In this document: positions 50,045 through 61,370 of the stretch, piece after piece
Layout: the number at the start of each line of letters is the position of its first letter
Numbering within the stretch: the stretch's first letter is position 1
DNA from: Competibacter_A sp037045685
GTDB lineage: Bacteria > Pseudomonadota > Gammaproteobacteria > Competibacterales > Competibacteraceae
Assembly (NCBI GenBank): GCA_037045685.1
Contig: JBAOII010000020.1
Coordinates: 124,001 to 188,000, forward strand
DNA length: 64,000 bases
Reading direction: 5' to 3'
Notes under the pieces: model-generated
The model's input: only the letters and a program-made list of their open reading frames with translations
Databases searched by the model: none
What the model was told of the DNA's origin: nothing
Translations under genes and position numbers: made by a program

Positions 50045-53000
50045 TTACCCGCGCGTCCTCCTCCGGGCAGTTTGGTCGATGGTCCGCCATCCTGCCAGCA
50101 ACAGCAGAGCCAGCAAAGCCAGCATGGCCACTTCGGACAGGGTCGGAATATCGGTCGGCGGGGGCGGCGGGGGCGGCGCTTGTGGCTGTAACCCGAAGTT
50201 GGAGACATTCGTGACCGCTTCGCCTGGATCCAGGGTAATCGTATAGGACTCGTCCGTGCTCGGCGTGTAGCCGGGCGGCGGCGTGAAGGTCACGACGTAG
50301 GTGCCCGGCTTCAACCCGGTGAAGCGGTAGTTGCCGTTCGCGTCCGTGGTGGTGGTCGCCACCACATTCCCTTCCTCGTCGGTGAGAGTAACCATCACGC
50401 CTGCGATGCCGGACTCGCCTTCATCGCGCTCGCCATCGCCGTCGAGATCGCTCCAGATCGAACTACTGATGCTGGCGGTGGACGCGGGGGACAGCCGATA
50501 GCCGAAGTCCATGTCGGTTCTGGCTTGGCCGCCGGTCAGGGTGGCAACCGCCACGCTCGGCGTCGCAACTCCGTCCAAATCGCCCGTCGGAGTGACGTTC
50601 GCCGGCAGCGTGGTCGCATCCACCACCACCCGGTAGGTACCGGGCGTCAGGCCGGTGAAGGTGTAGTTGCCGCCGGCGTCGGTGGTCTGGCTCGGCTCAC
50701 CGGCATCCAGCACCCCGTTGCCGTTGGTGTCCAGGAACACCCGCACGCCCGCGATACCCGGCTCGCCCGCGTCTTGCACGCCGTCGCCATCGGTATCCGA
50801 CCAGATCCGGTCGCCGAGGCTGGCGGTGGAGCCGATAAACCCGAAGTCGTAGGAGGCGATGTCGGGCTCCTGGCTGGGATCGGCCAGCAACGCGGTATTG
50901 GTCAGACCCCGCACCGGCAACGCCGTCACGCCCGCGTGATTGTCCGAATCGTTGCGATCCGGGGTCGCACCGCCGCCGACATTGATGGGCGAACGAGCAA
51001 AACCGGTCGGGGTGGTGGCCGCCGAGATCGTGAAAGTCGGTCCCGATGACCCGCCGGCGCTCGGATAGTCCTCATCCAGCAACAGGTTGCCGAAGCTGTA
51101 GAACCCGTTGGCGTCGGTCAAGGTCACCAGAGTCGTGGTCGCGCCGCCCGGATAGGCGATGGTCAAGGTGACCGGCACGCCGGCTGATGCCGGATTCGCC
51201 GGCATCCTGAATCCCGTTGCCGTTGGTGTCGTTCCAAACCCGGTTGCCCACCGCCGCGCCGTCCACAAAATAACCGAAATCGGCTAGCAGGTAGTCGGGC
51301 GCACCCGGCGTCAGCCTGACCGGATGCGGACCGGCTTGGCTGTTGTCGTCGGTGGCGCCGTCGCTGGCGTTGGGACCGATGCTATGCGCGTAGCCGTCGA
51401 GCACGCCATTCCTGTCGCTCACCTGGACCACGTAGTTCACGTTGTTGGCCGGCAAGCCGGCAAACAGGTATTGACCGTTGGCGTCGGTGGTCGTCGTGCC
51501 GATTCTGGGTTCGCCCGGATCGATCCGACCGTTGCCGTTGGCGTCGAGATAGAGATCGACGGTGACGCCGGCAATACCGGGCTCGTCGTCGCTGGTCCCG
51601 GCAGCGCCGTCGGGGCCGTTGGGCGCGTACACGCCATCGGCGTTCCGATCCAACCAGATTTGGTTGCCGATGGAACCGGGGGTCTGCCCTTGCGGCAACC
51701 GATAACCGAAGTCCTGGTTGAGGTTGATCGGGCTGGCCGGTGTCAGCGTCACCACCGACTCGTTGGGGACTCCCCCATCGGGATCGACGGTGTTGGTCAC
51801 GCCCGGCGGCAGCGTGGCGGTGTCCACCCGCACGGTGTAGGCGCCGTTGGGGTTGAGGCCGCCGAAGCTGTAATGGCCGTTGCGGTCGGTGACCGCAGTC
51901 GCCAGCAGATTGGTGCCGGTGGCGTCGTAGAGCCGGACGGTGACGCCGCCGATGCCCTCGCCGGGACCGGGTTGGCCGTTGCCGTCACCGTCCAGGAAAA
52001 TGGTGTCGCCGATCAGGCCAAGACCTGGCTGCTGGCCGCGAGCGGTGTAGCCGAAATCCTGATCGAGATTCTGGACGGGAGCGGGGTTGGCGCTGGCGTT
52101 GTCGAGATTGACCGCGCCGCGACCATCTAAAACGCGATCCGGGTCGCCGCTTTGAGCGAGCCCGCCGAGCGCGTTGTTCGTGTCGGTCACCCGGACGATG
52201 TAGTTCCCGTCGGGCACGCCCGCGAACAGGTAGTTGCCGTTACCGTCGGTGGTGGTCGTGGCGATGGCGGGCTCGCCGGCATCCAACTGACCGTTGCCGT
52301 TGCTGTCCCGGTAGAGCGCGACGGTGACGCCGGGAATGCCGGGCTCGCCCGCATCTTGCGCGCCGTCGGCATCGGCATCGAACCAGACCGTGTCGCCCAC
52401 GCTGTTGTTTTGCGCGGCGGGCGGCTGATAGCCAAAATCGGCGTTGAGGAACACGTCGCCCGGTCCCAGCACCACCGGCGCGGTGGTGCGGTTGTCGTTG
52501 GCCCCGGTGGCGCCGAAATGATCGGGATCGCCGGTTTGGGTGTAGCCCGCCAGCGGCCCGGTGCTGGCATCGACGACCACCACATAGGCTCCAGGCGGCA
52601 GATTGGTAAAGATGTAGTTGCCGCTGGCGTCCGTGGTCGTGCTGCCCGCCGGGGTATCGTAAACACCATTGCCGTCGGGGTCGCCAAACAGATTGACCGT
52701 CACGCCGGCCACGCCGGGTTCGCCGGGGTCTTGCCGGCCGTCACCGTCGGCGTCGATCCACACCCGGTCGCCGAGCGCGGCGTTGCCGGTGTTGCCGTTG
52801 ACGCTGGTTTCGGGATTGTAGTTGTAGCCGAAATCGGCGGTCAGGTTGGTCTCGCCCGATCCCAAGGTGATGGCATAGGGCTGGGTTTGATTGCCGAAGT
52901 CGGCCCCCGCGCCCACCGGATTGGCGGTGGTCTGGGTCAGACCCGCGGGCAGCGTGCCCGCGCTGACCTGCACCTGATAAGTGCCTGCGGGTAAGCCGGC

Positions 53001-56000
53001 GAACAGGTAGCCGCCGTTGGCGTCGGTGGTCGTGGTGCGATTGACGGGGCCAGTCAAGGTCACCGTGACGTTCGCGATGCCGCGCTCGCCGGGGTCTTGC
53101 CGGCCGTCGCTGTTCTCGTCCAGCCAGACGTAATTGCCGATGGCGCCCAATGAATTGACCGCGCTACCGGTATTCAACCGATTATCCTCCACCTCTCCAT
53201 CGGGAGCCGAGCCGTCGGGGGGCAACACGCCTTGGCCGCTGATGCGGAAGCGCGCATAGGGGCTGGTAACGGCATTCTGGGGCACCACCGGGAAGGTGAT
53301 ATTGGCGCTACCATTGCCCGGACTTAACACGGCCGTGGCCCGTTCGGATGCGGCGCCGAACGCGCCGTCGCCGTCGTAATCGATCCAGCCGGTGATGGTG
53401 ACGTTACCCTGGGTGGGGTTGCTGTAACTCACCGGAATGCTCGGCGCCTGTCCGGCGGATCAAGCTGATCTGGCTCGGGGTTGATCGCCGTCTTCGTCGC
53501 CGCCATCCCCCGTGGCCGTCACGTTGGGTTGGCCATCGGGTTCGGCATCGACCGTCGCGCCCAGCAGCGGATTGTTGTTTGGCGCGATCACATGCCTGGG
53601 TCCATTGGTGCCAGAGGAGCGTGCCGTAGACGTCTGGCGCATCGCCAAAATCCATGGCGCCGGCTCGGATCAAGTAGTCTTCGACCTCGCCGTCGGGAGC
53701 AGGCCCATCGGGACCGAGACCAGCCGTCGTGCTGAGCCGGAAGCGCGCGCCCAGCCGCTGGCTGTTATCCGGCGTGGCGGGCACGCTAAAAACGAGGCTC
53801 TGGGTGGTGGTGCCGCTGTTCCCGGGAACCGCGACGCGGACGGTTTCGCCTGCCTCGAACGCGCCATTGCCGTTGAAGTCGATGAAACCGACCAGTTCGG
53901 CGGGATTGCCGGTGGTGTTGGCGACCGTCACGCTAACGGTCGCTGGCTGCCCCGGCACGAATGCCGGGAAAGTCGCCCCCGTCCTCGTCGTCGATTCCGC
54001 CGTCATCGTCGCCGGTAGCCGTGGCATCGGGTTGGCCAGCGAGTTCCGAATCTTCGGCAGCGCCGATGCGCAGACCGCCGATCACGACATGACTGGGACC
54101 GGTCGTGCCGGTAGCGTCGGTGTTGTAACTCGGCGAGTCGGGCGAACCCGCCGCGCCGCTGTCATCCGGTAGATCGCCGAAATCGGACTTGAAGAAGCCA
54201 AAATCGACGGAGTAATTGGACATGCCGTCGGGATAGGCGTCGTTATCGTCATCGGTGAGGTCGTTCGACCGCAACTGCTCGTTGGTCGGCTCGGGCGAAC
54301 CCGGTCCCAGTGTGACGGCATTCGAGGCAATCCCCTGAGCGAGCACGAGTACGCCGTTATCGTTATTATCGCCATCGCTGTTGGGATTGCTCTCCTGGCC
54401 GTTGGTGGAGGAGAAAAAGCCATCTAGCGGCGGCTTGACCGGGGGGAATCACAACGTAATAATTACCGGCCGGCAGCGTATCGAAGAGATATTTTCCGCT
54501 CGCGTCGGTGGCGGTCGTGCCGACTTGCACGTCGCCCGCGCTCGGTCCGGGAGTCCCGTCGGTATCTGTCCACAACTGGACTTGCACGCCCGGAATACCC
54601 GGCTCGCCTATCTGCGCGACACCATCGTTATTGTCGTCCCGCCAAACCAGGTTACCGATACGATAACGTTCGGGCAAAATGATACCGACCTTGCGCGGCT
54701 CGGCGGTCGGCAGCAACACGCCGCCGCCGGCTTCGGACACGCGGTGCGCGAAGGAATTCCAAGCCGGGTTGAAAATGGCCGGATCGGTGGGGATCGATGG
54801 CGGGGCGCCGGCGGCGGGAGATTGCATCGGCACCAGGACGGTCATGACTTGGCCGGGCAACCAGTTGCTCGCGCCAGCGAACGCCCGAATGCGGAAATGG
54901 CGCACCGTGCCGGGATCTGCCGGCACGACGGTCGTCCACGACGCATTATCGCAACCCGGTTGCCAATGCTCCGGCGGCGAAACCTGATTGTCGTTGGAAA
55001 CCTCCGGTCGGCAGGCATTCGCCGCAACGGAATATTCGATCACCGGATTTGCGCCGGTCAGCGACGACTCAACGGTGATTGGTCCCGCCAGGAAGGGTCG
55101 CCAGCGCGTATCGCGCGGCGTTGCCGATAGCGGCTCGCCGCTGCCCGTATCGCCGACGAGGGGCAGCACGTCATACAGGACGTACTGCCTGATATCGACG
55201 TTGCCAAGGTTGGTGAGGCGCAGCCGATAAGTGAACGCGGAGCCATGACCGGTCCTGGCCACGCAAGGAAACCGAGTATAGCCGTCGCTGGAACCGCCGT
55301 AGGTAGCGCCGTAATCGGGGCAACTGGCGTTCGGAATCGCTGGCAGGGTAGTGGGGTCATCGACATTGCCCAGCGCGTTATCGCCCTTGATCCACTTTTC
55401 ACCACCGAGCACTGCGGCGGTGAGCACGACATAATTCTGATACCCGACACACGCGGTTTCGGCGGTATCGCTGTCGCCATCGAGGTCATCGGTATCGCTG
55501 GCCTGCAAACTACAGGTTTTGCGGGGACCGTTATCGAATACGGCGACTTGGTTGTTGTAAACGTTCGCGGCGGTCGCTGGCTTGACCCGTACCCGGATCG
55601 TCATTTGCGGCATCGGGTCGTTGGAGGGATCGAAGCTCGCGGCATTGGCCACACCGGGGGCGCCAGTCCGCGTCAACGATCCGGCGGGCGCTGGATTGGA
55701 CCAAGTGAAACGTACCAGCGTGCTACCGGAGCTAAAGTTAGGGATCAGCTCGATGTTGGGTTCCGGTTTCCCCGGTGGCCCCGTGTAGTCTTCCCACCCC
55801 ACGAATTCCAGATTGTCGGGCAACAGGTCGGCCACCGTCGGATTGATGATGTCTCCCGTGGTATCGCCGCTGATATGGGAAAACGACAGGAGAAAGCGAG
55901 CTTCATCGCCGGGTCTCAAATCGGTTCCATCAAGCGCGGTTTTCATGGCCCTGATCGCGGGCGTGGGGGCTTCAATATTGGGGGTATAGCACCCGGGTCC

Positions 56001-57509
56001 CGCCGATCCCCCCGCGAAGCTCGCGCTCACGCAATTGGTGGGATTGGCCCCGACAGTGGCTCCGGCTGGAACCGTCTGGGTGATCAGAGGGGAGCTGGTG
56101 AACCTAAAACCGCGCGGGATCTCGTTCGCTGGTTGCACCGGGCTCGTATTGCGAAACACCCAGCGGATATGCGTGATATTGGCGGGGAAGTCGCCCGACG
56201 CGCTCCAGGTGGTATTCGCGTTCCCCTCCAATCCCGTGCCATTAGGGAAAGATGTCCACGGTCCTCCGGCGCCAGCAGCCGAATACTGGACATCGGCCAC
56301 CACGTTATAGTCCAGCGTTTCGCCGCTCGGCCATTCCCCACTGCTGACCTGGGCGACAGCAAAAGTCGGTGAGCCTGGCAGTTCATCGACCACGACGAAA
56401 TCCTGCAAAGGCACGTTGGAGTTATTGTTGTTCACTTCCAGCCACCACGACAACGTCGCCGGCGGGGTCACATCGGGCGACCACTTGGATACGTTGGCGC
56501 CTGGTGTCGGGGCGCCAATCTGATCGTTCAGCGTTACCGGGGCGAGAGGAACGGGGCTGGCGCCTTCCGGGGTGACGCTGGCGGCGACGGTGTTGGGCAC
56601 GGGATCGCCGACGCTGTAGCTCGGCCCGTACTGCACCAAGAATTCGCGGCTGATACATTGCTCCGAATTCGCGTCTTGACCCGCGTAAAGAGTTCCCAGA
56701 TCGACCGCGCCGAGATTCCAGTTAACTTGGGTCGAGGTGCTTGCCGCCGCATCGGGCGTCCCTCCGCCGGTCGCGAGAACAAACAGGGTGGCGTTTAGAC
56801 CTCCCGGATCGGGATTGAGATAGGTGTCGGTTAAAGTCGCCGCCGTGAGATCCACATTTCCGATGGCGGTCAGCGAGCACAGTTGTACGCGGTAGCGCAC
56901 CTGCGAGCCTGCTGCGATCTCAAGCGGAGGCGAGGGATCGAGGCGTTGCTTGCGAGCCACGTAATTCTGCGCGCCGGGCAAGATTATGATCGGGTCGGCG
57001 CTGGAAACGATGGTGCCGGGGGAGGAAGGCGCGGGGTCGGTGATAACGCTGGCCGAGGTATTGGCGATACCGTTAGCGGCCGACTGCCCGGGCCGCACCC
57101 GCGTGTTGATGGTGATATTGAAGGTATCACCGCCGTCAAACGGATCGCGCGAGAACGCGAGCGAGGCGGGTGGGCTGGCGACAGGACCGACGCTGGGACA
57201 GTTAGTGGTAAACCCGGGCGGCACGTTACAGGAAATGACTTCCAGTTCGGGAGGGATCGCATCGGTGATGGTCAACTGCCCGCAACCGCCCGTCAGGCTG
57301 TTGCACGACATGCTCAGCCGATAAATGACGGTTTCCCCCGGCTGCACGCTGGGGTTGGCATTATCCAAAACCTTGACGAAGGAATGAGTGCCCTCCGCAA
57401 ATGCAAAACTGGGCGATAACAGCAATCCGAACAATAAAAAAAATGGTAAAAACAGTGATTCAAGCTGAAGTGGCGCAAAAAAAAACGAGCGGTTGGCACT
57501 GTTTCGCAT
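50045..57509 (-). pseudogene. Giant SdrD-B-repeat surface protein with IPTL-CTERM anchor, frameshifted as read
   Basis: About 2,480 residues when five or six single-base shifts (near 54435, 53965, 53620, 53480 and 51185) are spliced. N-terminal signal peptide FLPFFLLFGLLLSPSFAFAE, then a DUF11-like adhesin region (DNANPSVQPGETVIYRLS; DAIPPELEVISC). Two GEVED-type Asp/Gly domains follow (PDGEVEDYLI, PDGEVEDNRL). I count nine SdrD-B-type beta domains, each with a Ca-loop such as GDRVWIDADGDGRQDPGEPG. The tail TDIPTLSEVAMLALLALLLL plus TARRRTRG is an IPTL-CTERM sorting signal, so it is exported and processed by an exosortase/rhombosortase-like system. Probable calcium-stabilised adhesin. Confidence 0.85.
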
Positions 57510-57673
57510 GAGCTATCGGAGTCCTCTATATTGTCAGTATTATTGGCAGTTGCGACCACGAGTGACAGAAACCACAAGCAACTCTTCAGGATTCTCGGTA
57601 TTCGGCTGATTTTAGCAAACAAATATTGCTTTTCGGCAATCATTAATCTTTTTCGGAAAATTGCAAAACTCAA

Positions 57674-58265
57674 CAACCACCGGCTGAAAGCCGGTGGGTT
57701 GAAGTAACGGACTGAAAGTCCATGTGCGCGTCGCCTCAACGACGCGCCTACGGTTCAACCCGAAAGTCACGCGCTGGATCCGGCTCAAAGTGATGATCCA
57801 AGTACTCCTTAATCATGTCTTCCGTCATATCCCCGACCGTCACGCAAAAATAGCCCCGCGCCCAAAAATGCCGTCCCCAGTAACGCTTCTTCAATTCCGG
57901 AAATTCCTCAAACAACTTGCTCGATGATCGCCCCTTGATATGGCGCATCATGTCACTGACCGAGAGCTCCGGCGGTGCCGAAACCAGAATATGCACATGA
58001 TCTTTGCTCACCACCCCTTTGATAATCCGAATCTCAAAGGCTTCACAGGTCTGCCGAACAAGCTCTCGAACCCGCTGACCTACATCCCCGACCAATGCTT
58101 TGTAACGATACTTAGTCACCCACACAAGATGATATTCAATCTTGTAAACCGTATGGCTCCCATATCGATAGTCCATCTCGCCCCTCGTGGCTTGTCGCTA
58201 ACGTGTCCAGCAACTCTACCAGTAAGGGCTGGAGATGAAATCTACCCGCCTAAAGGCGGGGGTTT
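57674..58265. mobile_element. IS200/IS605-family element (solo TnpA, IS200 type)
   Basis: A single Y1 transposase gene flanked by subterminal hairpins rather than inverted repeats: left CAACCACCGGCT-GAA-AGCCGGTGGGTTG (57674-57701), right CCCGCC-TAAA-GGCGGG (58245-58260). No accessory tnpB, which defines the IS200 subgroup. Exact ends are approximate. Inserted between the TPR gene and the surface-protein promoter. Confidence 0.85.
57748..58176 (-). CDS. tnpA: IS200/IS605 Y1 transposase TnpA
   Basis: 142-residue HUH-fold transposase. HUH motif in VVSKDHVHILVSAPPELS, and a catalytic Tyr candidate in DMIKEYLDHHFEPD near residue 127. Family opening DYRYGSHTVYKIEYHLVWVT and GRSSSKLFEEFPELKKRYWG are diagnostic. 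Full length and uninterrupted, so possibly active. Confidence 0.95.
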   Translation of the reverse strand: MDYRYGSHTVYKIEYHLVWVTKYRYKALVGDVGQRVRELVRQTCEAFEIRIIKGVVSKDHVHILVSAPPELSVSDMMRHIKGRSSSKLFEEFPELKKRYWGRHFWARGYFCVTVGDMTEDMIKEYLDHHFEPDPARDFRVEP

Positions 58266-58287
58266 TAACCTTACATATTGAAATAAA

Positions 58288-59412
58288 TTACATACAAAAT
58301 AATACCTTATATCGTTTCAGAACCATATTGCCACGCCACTTGGTCTCCAGTCGCATATCCTGAAGCTCGGCTAATGCGAGTGCGGTATGGTAATATCGCT
58401 CCACATCGTTGCGCTCTTCTCTTGCCCAAGCGGTAACCGACATAGCCGGATGCATGGAACCGCCAACGTCCAATGCGCCGTAATCGGCGTCCATTACCGG
58501 CAATCCCATCGCCACCCGCGCCCGGCTCAAGGCTAGATCGCCCAACAATAATGCGGGCTCGAAACGGTCGGTTTGCAAAGGATACCGGGATAGTGCAGCA
58601 TCAATTTCCTCCCGGCGGCCGGCCAGCGCCAACGCCCGCAGCGCTTCGTTCTGCGCGCCGAAATCGCGGCTTTCACCGTCAGCACTTCCAACCAACAAAG
58701 ACAGAGCCATCTCGACCGGCACGGCTTCGGGAGTAGGGTCGGAGCAATCGGCGGCGCGGCGTGCGCGCCAACACAGCAAGCGCGCTCGTTGCGCCAGTTG
58801 CCGTTCCAAGGGTTGGGTCAGATGGAGTTCGGTCAGCCGCTCGCTCAGGCGCTCCAGTTCCGCCAGATCGTGGCGACGGAACGCGACGCGGCACAACGCC
58901 CAGAGATGGGTGGCGGCGGTCAGGCGGGGATGCTCGTCGCGCCAGCCGGCCCAAGCGCGGGTATGCCAATCCCAAGCGTTGGCGAAATCGCCCCGGCGGT
59001 AGGCCAGATCGCCTTCCAGAAAATCCAGCGGCGCATGCCAAGGCCGCTGGATATCCGCCAGAAAACGCCGTCCCTGCTCCAGCAGCGCGCGGCAAAAGGC
59101 AGCGGTTTTACGCTCCAGGCTGATGTGGATGATGGCGATCAGGGCGGCGAACACATCGGCCGGATCGGCGGTCGGGGCGCGCTCGTTGGCGGCTTGCAAC
59201 AGCGCCGCCAAGGCCAGATCGTCATCGCCGGCCTGCCGCAGACTGTAGCCCTCCCACAGCAAGGCCCTTGTCCGCTCCCCGACCCATCCCAGCGCTCCCG
59301 CCAGTTCGACCGCTTGGCGTTCCAGCCGGGCGGCTTGCGCGAAATCGCTGACGGCGCGGGCCTGCCGGGCTCGGGCGCGCAGCCGGTCGAGCCCGGGCCG
59401 ATCGAGCGCCAT
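58288..59412 (-). CDS. TPR-like helical repeat protein
   Basis: 374 residues from ATG 59412 (ALDRPGLDRLRARARQARAV). The same open frame continues upstream through the cnoX gene, so the start choice is important: MALDRPG is the first methionine not overlapping cnoX. Several helical repeats (AGDDDLALAALLQAANERAP; LERLSERLTELHLTQPLERQ) suggest a TPR scaffold, with an Arg/Ala-rich central part. No signal peptide; function unknown. Lies 35 bp downstream of cnoX, so probably one operon. Confidence 0.7.
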   Translation of the reverse strand: MALDRPGLDRLRARARQARAVSDFAQAARLERQAVELAGALGWVGERTRALLWEGYSLRQAGDDDLALAALLQAANERAPTADPADVFAALIAIIHISLERKTAAFCRALLEQGRRFLADIQRPWHAPLDFLEGDLAYRRGDFANAWDWHTRAWAGWRDEHPRLTAATHLWALCRVAFRRHDLAELERLSERLTELHLTQPLERQLAQRARLLCWRARRAADCSDPTPEAVPVEMALSLLVGSADGESRDFGAQNEALRALALAGRREEIDAALSRYPLQTDRFEPALLLGDLALSRARVAMGLPVMDADYGALDVGGSMHPAMSVTAWAREERNDVERYYHTALALAELQDMRLETKWRGNMVLKRYKVLFCM

Positions 59413-59447
59413 GTCGCCGATGCCGAACGCGGCCGGCCCGATGAGAC

Positions 59448-60317
59448 TCAGTGCAACAGCGAGAACATCCGCCGCCGATAGGTGGTCACCAGCGGATCTT
59501 CGTTGCCCAGCATCTCGAAGATCGCGATCAAGCCCTTGCGGCCGGCGCCGTCCTCGAACTGGGGATTGCGGCGCAGAATGTCCATGAACTGCTCCAGCGC
59601 CGCTTCGGGGTTCCCGGCCAAGACATGGCGGGCCGCCAGTTGTCGGCGCGCGGCGCAGTCGTCCGGCTTGGCGGCCACCTGGGCCGTCAACGTGGCGAGA
59701 TCCGGCGCGCCCTGGGCCAGATCGGCGAATTGCAGGCGTGCCAGCAAGCCGCTGGCCGGCTGCCGGCCGCGCTCCTCCGCCGGCAGGCTTTGCAACAGAG
59801 TCCGCGCTTCCTCGCCCCGATCCAGTTGCAGCAGCTTGTCCGCCAGCATGATTTTCAGTTGGACGCTGTCCGGCTCTTGCTTCAGCGCGTCCCGCAACAG
59901 CTCGATGGCCTGCTTCTGGCGACCGCGTTGCCAGAGCACTTCCACCTGTTCCCCGATCAGATCGCCCGACGCTTCCGGCGCGGCGCCAAACTGGTCGATG
60001 ATCTGGCGATAGGCGGCTTCCGGCTGCAAGCCCACCAATTGCTCCACGATCTGCCCCTGCCAGACCACCATCACGGTCGGCAGGCTGCGAACCCGGAAAT
60101 GCGCGGCCAACGCCTGCTCGGCGTCGGCGTTGATCTTGGCCAGGATGAAGCCGCCCCGGTACTCCTGAGCCAGCTTGGTCAGCAGGGGGGTGAGCGTCTG
60201 GCACGGCTGGCACCAGTCGGCCCAGAAATCCACCAGCACCGGCACGCGCTGGGAGCTTTCCACCACCTGGGCGAAATTGCGTTGGTTGACTTCGATAACG
60301 TAAGGCGATTCGCTCAT
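59448..60317 (-). CDS. cnoX: YbbN/CnoX thioredoxin-TPR co-chaperone
   Basis: 289 residues. N-terminal thioredoxin fold with the active-site CxxC as WCQPC in FWADWCQPCQTLTPLLTKLA, then Trx body FRVRSLPTVMVVWQGQIV. The C-terminal TPR region (ALKQEPDSVQLKIMLADKLL; EQFMDILRRNPQFEDG) matches YbbN/CnoX, a holdase that protects substrates from oxidation and hands them to GroEL/DnaK. Length fits the family. Confidence 0.9.
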   Translation of the reverse strand: MSESPYVIEVNQRNFAQVVESSQRVPVLVDFWADWCQPCQTLTPLLTKLAQEYRGGFILAKINADAEQALAAHFRVRSLPTVMVVWQGQIVEQLVGLQPEAAYRQIIDQFGAAPEASGDLIGEQVEVLWQRGRQKQAIELLRDALKQEPDSVQLKIMLADKLLQLDRGEEARTLLQSLPAEERGRQPASGLLARLQFADLAQGAPDLATLTAQVAAKPDDCAARRQLAARHVLAGNPEAALEQFMDILRRNPQFEDGAGRKGLIAIFEMLGNEDPLVTTYRRRMFSLLH

Positions 60318-60428
60318 CGTCGGATTTCCGCAAGGGCCGCGCCGGACGGCGGCAAGATTTGGAGATAGCGTGGAAGTGGGGGCGCGGGCCGGACTTTCAA
60401 TGGGCAGGGCAGAGGACAGCAGCCGCGA

Positions 60429-60752
60429 TCAGCGTTCGAGATACTGCAGTTTGCCGGGCTTGCCGTCCCAGTCCGCCGCGTCGGGGGGCGCGTCCTTCTT
60501 GGTGGTGATCACCGGCCATTGCTTGGCCAACTCGGTATTGAGCGCCAGGAAATGTTCCTGATCGGCCGGCAGGTCATCCTCGGAGAAGATGGCGTGAGCC
60601 GGACACTCGGGTTCGCACAGCGTGCAATCGATACACTCGTCGGGATCGATGACCAGGAAATTGGGCCCCTCGTGAAAGCAGTCCACCGGGCAGACTTCAA
60701 CACAGTCGGTGTACTTGCACTTGATGCAGTTTTCGGTAACAACGAACGTCAT
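60429..60752 (-). CDS. fdxA: Ferredoxin FdxA, 7Fe type
   Basis: 107 residues from ATG 60752 (TFVVTENCIKCKYTDCVEVC). N-terminal cysteines CIKCKYTDCVEVCP and the second cluster set CIDCTLCEPECP give a [3Fe-4S]+[4Fe-4S] ferredoxin of the FdxA family. C-terminal acidic half DLPADQEHFLALNTELAKQW is characteristic. Soluble electron carrier. Confidence 0.96.
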   Translation of the reverse strand: MTFVVTENCIKCKYTDCVEVCPVDCFHEGPNFLVIDPDECIDCTLCEPECPAHAIFSEDDLPADQEHFLALNTELAKQWPVITTKKDAPPDAADWDGKPGKLQYLER

Positions 60753-60891
60753 GGGTAGTAGTCCCCTGAAAGGCCGGAAACACAGGGACGCTATCTTAAC
60801 CGCGATTAACCGAGTTGGGCACTGGAAAATAGAGCGGCTCATCGCCCGAATTTCGGGCCGGCGCCCTCCGTTTCACCGGCCCGCAAACCGG

Positions 60892-61293
60892 CTATTTCGC
60901 ATCGCTCTCTTTCCCGCCGCCCAGCAGCGCTTTCAGATTGGCGAACGGGTTGTGGGTCGCGATATCCGGCTTGCGGCCCGAACCCTCGGACCCGCCCCGC
61001 GCCATCAGGGCTTCCTCGTGGCGCTGGTGTTCGTTGTCGTGGCAATAGAGGCACAACAGCTCCCAATTGCTGCCGTCGGGCGGATTGTGGTCGTGATTGT
61101 GATCGCGGTGGTGGACCGTGAGTTCGTGCAGGTTCAGGCGGTTGAATTCGCGGGCGCAACGGCCGCAAATCCACGGATAGAGTTTCAGCGCCTGCTCGCG
61201 ATAGTCGCGCTCGCGCTGCTCCCGGTTGCGCCGGGCGGCGGCGACGATTTGATCCAGGTTGCCGCCGTTGGCTGAAGGAGATTTGGCTTTCAT
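60892..61293 (-). CDS. YajD-family HNH nuclease
   Basis: 133 residues from ATG 61293. The HNH region LYPWICGRCAREFNRLNLHE then HHRDHNHDHNPPDGSNWELL and CLYCHDNEHQRHEEA contains the Cys/His metal site and catalytic histidines of the YajD family. Basic N-terminus. Function uncertain. Immediately downstream of rsmA. Confidence 0.9.
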   Translation of the reverse strand: MKAKSPSANGGNLDQIVAAARRNREQRERDYREQALKLYPWICGRCAREFNRLNLHELTVHHRDHNHDHNPPDGSNWELLCLYCHDNEHQRHEEALMARGGSEGSGRKPDIATHNPFANLKALLGGGKESDAK

Positions 61294-61370
61294 GGATTCG
61301 GCTCCAGGTGGCGCGTGATGAACGTCCGCGGCGGGGAGGGTGTCTCGGCCGCCGGCTCGCACCCCAAATT

